DNA of 6,018 nt from Clostridia bacterium (GCA_017503885.1 JAFVSF010000128.1:1-6018); one strand, 5' to 3'; shown: positions 1-5,933, numbered from the stretch's first letter. Numbers and translations are program-made. The notes: generated from the letters alone by a model not told the origin.

Positions 1-825
1 ATCTAACAAGAATTGGGCGGGGTGAATTATATAAGGGTCTTGAACTGCTTGCAAAAGTCCGTAAATCACACCGACTAAAAGACCTTTTTTCATGCCGTAA
101 ATATAAGAAAAGAGCATAATAGGTAGCATGGAAAACAACGTAACCGATCCACCTTGTGGCATTTCAAAGAGTTTAATATACGAAAGAGCAAACGAAAGAG
201 CAACGCACATACCTGCCGTTGCTATTGAGCGTGAGTCAAAGCCTTTTTTGTCTTTTCTCGCGAATACAAAAGCACAAAAAACTGAAATTATAAGTAGTGC
301 TACTGCAAAAATATATAATGCAACGCTACTAAATTTAGATGATTCATCTGTATAATATCCGTCGCCTACGATATTTTTAGAGTAGTAAACGGCGATTAAA
401 ACAAGTGTTGCTATAAGAGAAATTAATAAAACCACTCCTGAAATTAGAGTTACAGTTTTAGTTTTTTGGTTAAACTTTTTGTTTGTTATAAAAATTGCTA
501 GACCACTTAAAAGTGCAAGAGATAGTGTTATAAGAGTAGGGATAAACACGAAAGGAATTATGTCCTTACTAACCCAGTTTTCCTCTAAATACCCAATATT
601 ATAATGTTTAACAATCTCTAATACAAGAAGTAAAATTCCTATAATTAAAGCATAAAACACAAAGCAAATAAGTGAAACTTTGGCAAATTGTAAAAACATT
701 TGTCTGTTTGAAATAAACAAAATAAGCCCTGTGTAAACAAGTAGAACGACAATCGCTACAGTTCCCCAAATAATATAAGGGGAAAGTGTGTCAACCAAGA
801 AGATTGACGATAATAAATTTTGCAT
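1..825 (-). CDS. thiT: Thiamine ECF transporter S component ThiT, N-terminally extended (3' end outside window)
   Basis: Membrane S component that binds thiamine and docks onto the shared ECF energising module (EcfA/A'/T) for import. My minus-strand translation gives 275 residues with no stop up to the window edge, so the C-terminus is missing. The ThiT-like part begins near residue 195 and includes MPQGGSVTLFSMLPIM (222-237), YGLLQAVQDPY (255-265) and HPAQFLLD (268-275). The last Asp lies where Lactococcus ThiT has a thiamine-contacting Glu (alignment by eye). Residues 1-190 are an extra part absent from the usual protein of about 180-200 residues, with roughly five hydrophobic segments (about 15-38, 47-72, 88-114, 125-147, 168-188). 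The ATG start is preceded by AAGGAG with a 4-nt gap. A TPP riboswitch upstream independently supports the thiamine assignment. No ECF ATPase or T component is visible here. Family call confident; role of the extension unknown. Confidence 0.9.
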   Translation of the reverse strand, partial: MQNLLSSIFLVDTLSPYIIWGTVAIVVLLVYTGLILFISNRQMFLQFAKVSLICFVFYALIIGILLLVLEIVKHYNIGYLEENWVSKDIIPFVFIPTLITLSLALLSGLAIFITNKKFNQKTKTVTLISGVVLLISLIATLVLIAVYYSKNIVGDGYYTDESSKFSSVALYIFAVALLIISVFCAFVFARKDKKGFDSRSIATAGMCVALSFALSYIKLFEMPQGGSVTLFSMLPIMLFSYIYGMKKGLLVGVIYGLLQAVQDPYIIHPAQFLLD

Positions 826-964
826 AATACTCCTTTTTCGCCAAGGAAAAAATTTGCTATTTTCTTATGCTTTGCGTTATTTGTCTAAAATTGTAAACGT
901 GCACTTTTTTACAAAAATCGACATATAGAGGGGTTTTTAAATAAAAATATATTTTATCTTGCTT
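826..964 (-). other. Untranslated leader between riboswitch terminator and thiT
   Basis: These 139 nt separate the riboswitch terminator from the thiT start, which is long for a leader that has already passed its regulatory hairpin. It holds the thiT Shine-Dalgarno site (AAGGAG at 830-835, minus strand), a 7-bp inverted repeat (TTGTAAA/TTTACAA, 891-897 and 908-914) and an ACCCCT stretch (929-934) complementary to the AGGGGT of the riboswitch. I see no ORF with a ribosome site apart from thiT itself. Any regulatory role is inference. Confidence 0.5.
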
Positions 965-999
965 AAAAATAAAAACTCCTACGCAAAACGCATAGGAGT
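965..999 (-). terminator. Intrinsic terminator of the TPP riboswitch expression platform
   Basis: On the minus strand, ACTCCTATGC pairs with GCGTAGGAGT (975-999, one T.G wobble, short T-rich loop), followed by TTTTTATTTTT. It lies just downstream of the TPP aptamer and upstream of thiT, which is the standard arrangement for ligand-induced termination. The proximal arm ACTCCTA (993-999) can instead pair with TAGGGGT (1091-1097) at the 5' side of the aptamer (7 bp, one G.U), giving a plausible antiterminator when TPP is absent. Confidence 0.9.
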
Positions 1000-1011
1000 A
1001 AACTGCCAATT

Positions 1012-1105
1012 ATTTCATCTTCTTCCCAGTCAAGCATTATCTTGTCAGGTTCAAAGGGTATAATCTCAGCTAACGTCTTTCGACAAAAGCACCCCTAGGC
1101 GAAAT
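1012..1105 (-). promoter_or_regulatory. TPP riboswitch (THI element) controlling thiT
   Basis: The minus strand carries the conserved blocks of the TPP aptamer in order: TAGGGGTGC (around 1089-1097), CTGAGA (1064-1069), ACCC, TTTGAACCTGA (1045-1055) and ATAATG (1035-1040). A short P5 helix CAAG/CTTG (1041-1044 with 1031-1034) closes the ATAATG loop. An outer pairing ATTTC/GAAAT (1101-1105 with 1012-1016) may extend P1. By established knowledge of this class, TPP binding stabilises the aptamer and lets the downstream terminator form, so thiamine uptake falls when the cofactor is plentiful. Exact ends are approximate. Confidence 0.96.
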
Positions 1106-1114
1106 TGTATATTT

Positions 1115-1143
1115 ATTATATAGCAAATTTAATTTAGAGTCAA
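1115..1143 (-). promoter_or_regulatory. Promoter of the riboswitch-thiT transcript
   Basis: The minus strand has TTGACT (1138-1143), a 17-bp spacer and a perfect TATAAT (1115-1120). This is a near-consensus housekeeping sigma promoter. Transcription would start near 1108, just before the TPP aptamer, so the whole riboswitch is included in the transcript. Confidence 0.88.
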
Positions 1144-1181
1144 GTAAAATATGTATATATGTTATAAAGTGCTTAAAAGAG

Positions 1182-1210
1182 TTGTCAAAATTTCTCACGT
1201 AGTTTATAAT
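1182..1210 (+). promoter_or_regulatory. Promoter of the pseudouridine synthase gene
   Basis: The plus strand has TTGTCA (1182-1187), a 17-bp spacer and TATAAT (1205-1210). Only seven bases separate the -10 box from the ATG at 1218, so the predicted start of transcription is about 1217-1218 and the mRNA would have essentially no leader. The -35 boxes of this and the divergent thiT promoter are 38 bp apart. Confidence 0.82.
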
Positions 1211-1217
1211 TAAGTAA

Positions 1218-2048
1218 ATGAAAACTTTTTATTCAAATGGCAAAAAACTTTCCGAAGAAATAACTGAATATTATAAAGGCTCTGTGTCGTACTCACTTGC
1301 AAATAAACTAATTCGCAAAAAAGACGTCAAAATTAATGGCGTTAGGGTTAAAACGGACTTAAAAACTGACGTTGGCGATAAAATTGAGGTTTATTATGAT
1401 GGAGAAGACAAGCGTGCCGATACTGTAATTTATAAAGACGAAAACGTTTTAGTAGTATATAAACCTAGTGGAATAACGTCCGAAGATTTTTATGCGTTAC
1501 TTTGCAAAAAACACCCAGGCGTTGGGTTTATCCATAGGCTCGACCAAAACACTGACGGAGTTATGATTTTTTCGTTAAACGATATTGCAGAAAAAGAACT
1601 TTTATACGGGTTTAAGCACAGAACTTTTGATAAGTTTTATTTAGCAGAGGTTGTTGGCACGCCTAAAAGAGCAAGTGATGAACTTACTGCATATCTTGTA
1701 AAAGACGCTGAAAAAGCCGAAGTGAAGGTGTTTGACAGCCCTGTAAAGAGTGGTGAAAAAATTGTTACGTCTTATACCGTATTAAAATCTAGTGGCGAAA
1801 CTTCACTTTTAGAAGTTAAGCTTATAACTGGCAAAACCCATCAAATAAGAGCCCATTTGTCGCACGCAGGACATTTTATAATTGGCGATGGAAAGTATGG
1901 CTATGAGTCGATAAATCGCAAATTTAAGGCTAAAAAACAACACTTAACTGCATATAAACTTATTTTAAAATTTAAAAAAGAAAGCCCACTATTTTATCTT
2001 AATGATAAAGATTTTGTTTGTAAAGCAGGTTGGATAAAAGAGAATTAA
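1218..2048 (+). CDS. RluA-family RNA pseudouridine synthase with S4 domain
   Basis: Isomerises uridine to pseudouridine in structured RNA, most likely rRNA; the exact target cannot be read from sequence. The protein has 276 residues, a usual length. Residues about 12-60 form an S4 RNA-binding domain (LANKLIRKKDVKINGVRV, then VGDKIEVYY). The catalytic domain follows: YKPSGI (81-86), the catalytic-loop motif HRLDQNTDG (106-114, D109 the expected nucleophile), TGKTHQIRAHL (204-214) and IGDGKYG (222-228). The start is fixed by the S4 domain beginning right after it and by the lack of another nearby in-frame ATG. There is no Shine-Dalgarno sequence, and the -10 box ends 7 nt before the ATG, so translation is probably leaderless. 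The gene is monocistronic, divergent from thiT and closed by a terminator. The Asp after NT, where many relatives have Ser or Gly, is a tolerated variable position. Family certain, subfamily (RluA/C/D-like) open. Confidence 0.95.
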   Translation: MKTFYSNGKKLSEEITEYYKGSVSYSLANKLIRKKDVKINGVRVKTDLKTDVGDKIEVYYDGEDKRADTVIYKDENVLVVYKPSGITSEDFYALLCKKHPGVGFIHRLDQNTDGVMIFSLNDIAEKELLYGFKHRTFDKFYLAEVVGTPKRASDELTAYLVKDAEKAEVKVFDSPVKSGEKIVTSYTVLKSSGETSLLEVKLITGKTHQIRAHLSHAGHFIIGDGKYGYESINRKFKAKKQHLTAYKLILKFKKESPLFYLNDKDFVCKAGWIKEN

Positions 2049-2054
2049 TATTAA

Positions 2055-2087
2055 AAAGCCTACTCATAACCATTGTGAGTGGGCTTT
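2055..2087. terminator. Two-way intrinsic terminator between convergent genes
   Basis: AAAGCCTACTCA pairs with TGAGTGGGCTTT (12-bp stem, one T.G wobble, 9-nt loop). It lies 6 nt after the synthase stop and 10 nt after the exporter stop on the other strand. The minus-strand tail (GGCTTTTTAATATT) is the better U-tract; the plus-strand tail is TTTAAATAT. It probably serves both convergent transcripts. Confidence 0.85.
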
Positions 2088-2097
2088 AAATATAAAA

Positions 2098-3264
2098 TTA
2101 GTCAAAGCAAGTTTCAAATTCTATAACTGCAAAGTATTTAGTTTGCTCTTTTTTAAGCCTTTCGTTAATTTTTAAGGTTATTTCCTCTTTCAAGTCTTGC
2201 TTATCACAAGGGAGTGGTAAATCAAAAATTACGTTTGTAAAAGATGGACCTTTAACAATTCTTAAATCGTGTATGCTAGCAAATGGATAGTGTTCCTTTA
2301 AAAGTCCACAAATTGCATTTGTTAACATAACTGTTTCGGGGTCTGAAACGTTGATTGGGTCTAGGTGGCAAACTAAATTTACGTTTAGTTTTTTAAGACA
2401 ATCTCGCTCTATTGTGTCTGCAAGTTCGTGTGAAATCATAACGTCTACGCTAGAATCAACTTCTATATGAACTGTTGCAAAGTATTGGGTAGGACCGTAA
2501 CTATGAACAACTAATTCGTGTATGCCAAGTATGCCGTCATAACCCTTTATGTGGCTTGTAAGCCCGTCTATAAGTTCTTTATCGGGCATTTCGCCAATTA
2601 ATGGACCTATTGTTTCTTTAATTAAGTTAAAAGCAGAATATATAACTAGAAGTGAAATTGCAATGCCGAAATATCCGTCTAAAGGGATGTCTACAAATAA
2701 ACCGATTATTGCACAAACTAAGATGGCCGTTGTGGAAATCGCATCGTTTCTATTGTCAGTACTCATTGCTTTTATAGCGTCTGAGTCTACGTCTTTTGAA
2801 AGCCCGTTAAATATTATTGCTAAGCCAATTTTAATGAGTATAGACGCACCTAAAATAATACACGTTGCTATTGAGAAATTTGTAGGAGTTTTAGCAATGA
2901 CTTTATCTATTCCAGCTCTACCTGTTTCTATGCCGATAAAGAAGATTACACAGGCAATTAAAAGGGTTGTAATATATTCAAATCTAGCGTGCCCAAACGG
3001 GTGTTCTTTATCTGCTGATTTGCCCGAAATTTTAAAACCGACCATAGTTATTATAGAGGTCATGAAATCAGTTAAATTGTTGATAGCATCTGCAACGATT
3101 GCAATACTGCCCGAAAGTATTGATGCTATAAGTTTTATTACAAATAAAATTGAATTTGCAGTAATACCTAAAAAGCCTGATGCCGTACCGTAAGCCGTTC
3201 TAACTTCGGGTTTTTCTACGTCTTGATAGTTTTTAATAAATAATTTTTTAAATAGGGTAGTCAT
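2098..3264 (-). CDS. Cation diffusion facilitator exporter, MntE-like (probable Mn2+ efflux)
   Basis: Six-helix membrane antiporter that expels divalent metal. I chose the ATG at 3264 (388 residues), because the protein then begins MTTLFKKLFIKNYQDV, the usual start of clostridial relatives. An in-frame GTG at 3285 would add seven residues but lies inside a hairpin, 19 nt from the ribosome site. Helices lie near residues 27-48, 53-77, 95-118, 130-153, 173-191 and 196-216, with HPFGHAR at 88-94. Transport-site residues are N62 and D66 in TM2 and D170 and D174 in TM5. This N-D-D-D set is known for the Mn exporter MntE of Streptococcus pneumoniae, whereas zinc exporters usually have H-D-H-D. Metal preference is therefore a reasoned inference. 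A cytoplasmic dimerisation domain (about 230-305) is followed by a second, similar module (about 330-386). The gene follows the 847-residue envelope protein gene by 44 nt on the same strand, with no promoter seen between them, and is probably cotranscribed. Confidence 0.93.
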   Translation of the reverse strand: MTTLFKKLFIKNYQDVEKPEVRTAYGTASGFLGITANSILFVIKLIASILSGSIAIVADAINNLTDFMTSIITMVGFKISGKSADKEHPFGHARFEYITTLLIACVIFFIGIETGRAGIDKVIAKTPTNFSIATCIILGASILIKIGLAIIFNGLSKDVDSDAIKAMSTDNRNDAISTTAILVCAIIGLFVDIPLDGYFGIAISLLVIYSAFNLIKETIGPLIGEMPDKELIDGLTSHIKGYDGILGIHELVVHSYGPTQYFATVHIEVDSSVDVMISHELADTIERDCLKKLNVNLVCHLDPINVSDPETVMLTNAICGLLKEHYPFASIHDLRIVKGPSFTNVIFDLPLPCDKQDLKEEITLKINERLKKEQTKYFAVIEFETCFD

Positions 3265-3266
3265 TG

Positions 3267-3299
3267 TCAAAATATATGCGTGCACGAAAGTGCACGCAT
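3267..3299 (-). CDS. Possible 10-codon leader peptide ahead of the cation exporter
   Basis: A minus-strand ATG at 3299 lies 5 nt after a strong GGAG site (3305-3308), which itself overlaps the stop codon of the upstream gene (TAAGGAG). It opens a 10-residue frame, MRALSCTHIF, ending at TGA (3267-3269). That stop is two bases before the ATG chosen for the exporter, which has no ribosome site of its own. The arrangement suggests translational coupling by termination and reinitiation. The mini-ORF is seen directly; that it is translated is inference, and it could be accidental. Confidence 0.35.
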   Translation of the reverse strand: MRALSCTHIF

Positions 3300-3304
3300 T
3301 TTTT
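3276..3304 (+). terminator. Perfect 10-bp hairpin; strong terminator shape on the plus strand
   Basis: ATGCGTGCAC and GTGCACGCAT form a perfect 10-bp stem. On the plus strand the loop is GAAA, a stable tetraloop class, and the stem runs directly into TTTTTT, an almost ideal intrinsic terminator, yet no plus-strand gene precedes it within 1.2 kb. On the minus strand the loop is TTTC and the tail is ATATTTTGAC, a weaker terminator lying between the two operon genes and covering both the mini-ORF and the alternative GTG start of the exporter. It could reduce read-through into the exporter or mask start sites. Confidence 0.6.
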
Positions 3305-3308
3305 CTCC

Positions 3309-5852
3309 TTAACGTTTTTTAAGTAAATATCGTTTTTCAAAATAAAGGGCTGTTACGCAAACTGATAAAGCACACAAAATTATTGCAATGGATTTCATAA
3401 TTTCTGCTCTACTGCTAGTAACTACGCAATCGCTATCAATATAACCCACTCCATTACCATATAAAATAATAAATCTAGCACCTTTTTCAATTACGGTAAC
3501 TCTAGTTTTCTTATCAATAACGCCTATTTGATTGCCGTCTTTATCGTAGACAATTACGCCACCTTTTTTAAATACGTAAACGTCGCTAACGCTTAAATTG
3601 CCATCTTCACTTATTATTGAGTCAACGAAGAAAGTGTCTGGCACGTAGCCGTAGTTTTCACCATTTTTAACTACATAGTAGTTAATATTGTTAAAGGTAA
3701 TAGTTCCAACAATGTCAATTAAGTCGTATTTATCAACGGTAGTTGTGGTTTTTAAGTAACTTTCTAATACAGGTAAAGAATAAAGAGAAAAGTCGACGAT
3801 AGCGAATTTAGTAAGTTCTATTTCTTCAAAATTACGCTTATTTATAACGTCGGAATTTCTTGCAACGGCAGATAATCCGTCTTTAATAAGTAAGGAATAT
3901 TTGTCGCTAAGTTCTATAACTGCATAGTCGGTATTAGAGTCTGTTGCATCGCCATAATCTAGAAAGTTAAAATATTCGCCATCTAAACGTTCTAGGTCAA
4001 TTTCAAACAATTTTGCACCTTCTTTTACCTTTGCAAATTGTTGAATTGGGTTATATGCAGTAGAAAATCCCTCTGGAATATCAATGGTATGCGGGGTAGC
4101 AATATTAAGTTCTGTAGCGCTAGAAGAGTTCAAGATTAAACCTTCAAATATAAAATATGCCGTTTGCGAATTGCAAGATAAACACATTGATTTTGCAGGG
4201 TTTATAGAGCCTAAATTTGGCGAAGTGGCAAGTTGTTTAGGCGTTATGCCATCTTCACTTATAATATCAATTTTATTATTCTCATATAAAGCGTAAAGTT
4301 TACCGTCAAAATCAGTTTGTAGATTTAAAATATCAAGTTCAATAGGTTTGCTTGCAATAAATTTAACCTCGTTACCATCAAAAGAGTAAAATTCGTAGTT
4401 GTTTACGTTTTTAGTGCAGTAATAAATAGTTCCAAAAACGTCCGTTACAATTTCTAATGCAGAGCCAGCCTCCGTGTTGTCTGACAAAATCTTGGTGGCA
4501 ACTGGGTTTTCATCTTCAGTTGATATCTTATAAATTATAGGATGAGACTCGTTGTTTAGAGTGTCGGTCGCAATAAAGTAAAAATAACCTTCAGAATAGG
4601 TGATATCAACAACGTTTTCATGCTCAAAAGGTGAAGTCAATTCAACAAGATTAAAAATTAATTCGTCATCTTCATTTTGGGTTATTTTACAAAGGAAAAT
4701 TTCGCCACCAGAATAGTAACAAACGTAACCGTTCCCTACTGAAAATTCATCTATACTACTTGTTTCAAGTTGTATTCTATTATACGTTCTTTCACTTGAA
4801 TTGATATCGTTTATAACGACTATTCTATCGCCGTCTAATGCGTAAATTTTGTCTTTATCAACTACTATATCTTTAACGTTTGCAGAAAGTCTATTGATGG
4901 CAGTTGAGTTTGTTGTTATTGCAAAATCGGTAAATTTGTTGCCGTTTGAAAGGTCAATCTCTTGTACTGCGTTTATGCTACTATCTACAATCCACAGCCT
5001 GTCTTCTAATAAGCAGATACCTTTTGGGGTGTAAATGTGTTTTAAGTCTGCATCTTCGCCAAGATCAACGGAATTAACTATTTGTGTAGGAGTCTTATCT
5101 TCTGCAGTTAAATCCACTTTAAATACGCCTTTTGGGCAAGAGTAGTAAATAGTTGTACCGTCTTGAGAGCAGATAAGAGATTCAATGTTAGCAGTGCTTA
5201 CTATCGGCGTGGTAGGATTGCTCCAACTAAAAATACCGTCTTGACCAATTTTAGAGGTGTAAACTTCGCCATTTGGCGAAAGCAAAAGCATTGCAGAGTT
5301 TTGGAAAAGCATTTGACTTTCCGTACTTCTATCAATAGCAAAGCCACCCGAAAGGTCTTTTATGATTTTATATTTTTTGATGTAGTCGCTACTATGAACA
5401 ACTATGTAATCGCCACTAATGCTAAATGAAGTGTTGCTCGAAACGTCCGTTCTAATAGGGGTTGCTTGCCAACCTGCTTCATCAAAACCACTTATATCTA
5501 TGTAGTGAATATAAGAATCGTATAAGAATAACAAAAAGTTATCGTATCTTTGAATTGCTTTTACCGAAACGTCGCCAAGAGCAAGAGGCACTGAAGAGAA
5601 TTTTTCGTTTTTATAAATAACGATTGCATCTTTATGAGAGATAGCAACGAAATCTTCATCGTCATCTTTGTATCTGCACAAAGCGTATGGGTTGTCTAAC
5701 TTATAATATTGCAGGTAGCTAGTTGGTAAGAAAATGCTCGTTTGTACATTATTGCCATTCGATTGCTCGGCAAAAGCTTCCACCTTGCTAAAAAGGGGAA
5801 GAGATGCAACAAGTATGAAAAGCGATATGAAAAACAAGCGAAGTTTTCTCAA
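3309..5852 (-). CDS. Secreted, membrane-anchored beta-propeller-like protein with SH3-like modules, function unknown
   Basis: I do not recognise a named family. The 847-residue protein opens with a signal peptide (MRKLRLFF..., hydrophobic to about 20, with an A-F-A cleavage site ending at 28). Residues about 45-580 contain repeated short beta-strand units with alternating aromatic, Gly and Asp residues, resembling propeller blades. One is NHL-like (PKGICLLEDRLWIVDSS, 276-292); others lie near 325-348, 366-390, 412-443, 467-499 and 508-532. The C-terminal part shows two bacterial SH3-like modules (about 684-745, with YYVVKNGENYGYVPD, and 756-812, with FIILYGNGVGYIDSD) and a possible degenerate third (about 599-666). 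One transmembrane helix (about 821-838) and a basic tail RYLLKKR end it, so most of the chain should sit outside the cell. No catalytic motif is visible. The TTG start has a well-placed AAGGAG, and no in-frame ATG lies within the signal peptide. First gene of the exporter operon; perhaps a cell-wall or ligand sensor, but that is speculation. Confidence 0.85.
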   Translation of the reverse strand: MRKLRLFFISLFILVASLPLFSKVEAFAEQSNGNNVQTSIFLPTSYLQYYKLDNPYALCRYKDDDEDFVAISHKDAIVIYKNEKFSSVPLALGDVSVKAIQRYDNFLLFLYDSYIHYIDISGFDEAGWQATPIRTDVSSNTSFSISGDYIVVHSSDYIKKYKIIKDLSGGFAIDRSTESQMLFQNSAMLLLSPNGEVYTSKIGQDGIFSWSNPTTPIVSTANIESLICSQDGTTIYYSCPKGVFKVDLTAEDKTPTQIVNSVDLGEDADLKHIYTPKGICLLEDRLWIVDSSINAVQEIDLSNGNKFTDFAITTNSTAINRLSANVKDIVVDKDKIYALDGDRIVVINDINSSERTYNRIQLETSSIDEFSVGNGYVCYYSGGEIFLCKITQNEDDELIFNLVELTSPFEHENVVDITYSEGYFYFIATDTLNNESHPIIYKISTEDENPVATKILSDNTEAGSALEIVTDVFGTIYYCTKNVNNYEFYSFDGNEVKFIASKPIELDILNLQTDFDGKLYALYENNKIDIISEDGITPKQLATSPNLGSINPAKSMCLSCNSQTAYFIFEGLILNSSSATELNIATPHTIDIPEGFSTAYNPIQQFAKVKEGAKLFEIDLERLDGEYFNFLDYGDATDSNTDYAVIELSDKYSLLIKDGLSAVARNSDVINKRNFEEIELTKFAIVDFSLYSLPVLESYLKTTTTVDKYDLIDIVGTITFNNINYYVVKNGENYGYVPDTFFVDSIISEDGNLSVSDVYVFKKGGVIVYDKDGNQIGVIDKKTRVTVIEKGARFIILYGNGVGYIDSDCVVTSSRAEIMKSIAIILCALSVCVTALYFEKRYLLKKR

Positions 5853-5860
5853 CTTTCAAG

Positions 5861-5866
5861 CTCCTT
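5861..5866 (-). promoter_or_regulatory. Ribosome binding site that decides a TTG start
   Basis: AAGGAG lies 8 nt upstream of TTG (5850-5852) on the minus strand. The reading frame from that TTG begins at once with a basic, then hydrophobic signal peptide, so this rare start codon is supported by spacing and by protein architecture. A nearer TTG (5857-5859) is out of frame. Confidence 0.8.
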
Positions 5867-5889
5867 ATAATAAGAATAATCTTATTATA
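5866..5889. repeat. 24-bp inverted repeat spanning the -10 box to the ribosome site
   Basis: TATAATAAG and CTTATTATA are perfect 9-bp arms separated by six bases. One arm contains the -10 box of the surface-protein promoter and the other touches its AAGGAG site. The expected transcription start falls in the middle, so the full dyad would exist in DNA rather than in the mRNA, which suits a repressor operator. AT-richness makes chance possible. Confidence 0.4.
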
Positions 5890-5925
5890 TCACAACATTT
5901 TACAAAAAAACAACTTATTTGACAA
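5884..5925 (-). promoter_or_regulatory. Promoter region of the surface protein-exporter operon (two overlapping candidates)
   Basis: Candidate 1 is TTGTCA (5920-5925), a 17-bp spacer and TAAAAT (5897-5902). Candidate 2 is an extended -10, TGA-TATAAT (5884-5892), with a weak TTGTTT (5908-5913) at 18 bp. Both read toward the TTG start at 5852. Candidate 2 would start near 5877, candidate 1 near 5890. Which is used cannot be told from sequence. Confidence 0.7.
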
Positions 5926-5933
5926 ATTATTGC

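Noticed and set aside
128..355. Plus-strand open frame of 75 codons
   Set aside because: It lies antisense inside thiT, has no ribosome site, and its translation has no family features; the minus-strand frame has clear ThiT motifs.
1144..1181. AT-rich alternating stretch between the divergent promoters as an operator
   Set aside because: It has short ATAT-type self-complementarity but no clear arms; both promoters look near consensus and explain the region without it.
1533..1559. HRLDQNTDG instead of HRLDxxTSG as a sign of an inactive pseudouridine synthase
   Set aside because: The catalytic Asp is present, and the position after NT varies widely in active RluA-family enzymes.
2549..3193. 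Plus-strand open frame of 214 codons
   Set aside because: Antisense to the cation exporter; its hydrophobic character mirrors the membrane helices of the opposite strand. No ribosome site or recognisable motif.
3265..3285. GTG at 3285 as the exporter start (adds seven residues)
   Set aside because: It sits within the hairpin stem, 19 nt from the only ribosome site, and the added residues do not match the family; the ATG at 3264 begins at the expected place. Not fully excluded.
4084..5429. Several plus-strand frames of 60-90 codons
   Set aside because: All are antisense to the long surface-protein gene and lack ribosome sites or plausible protein composition.
5734..5922. Plus-strand frame of 62 codons across the operon promoter
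   Set aside because: It overlaps the signal peptide coding region and promoter of the minus-strand gene and has no start signals of its own.
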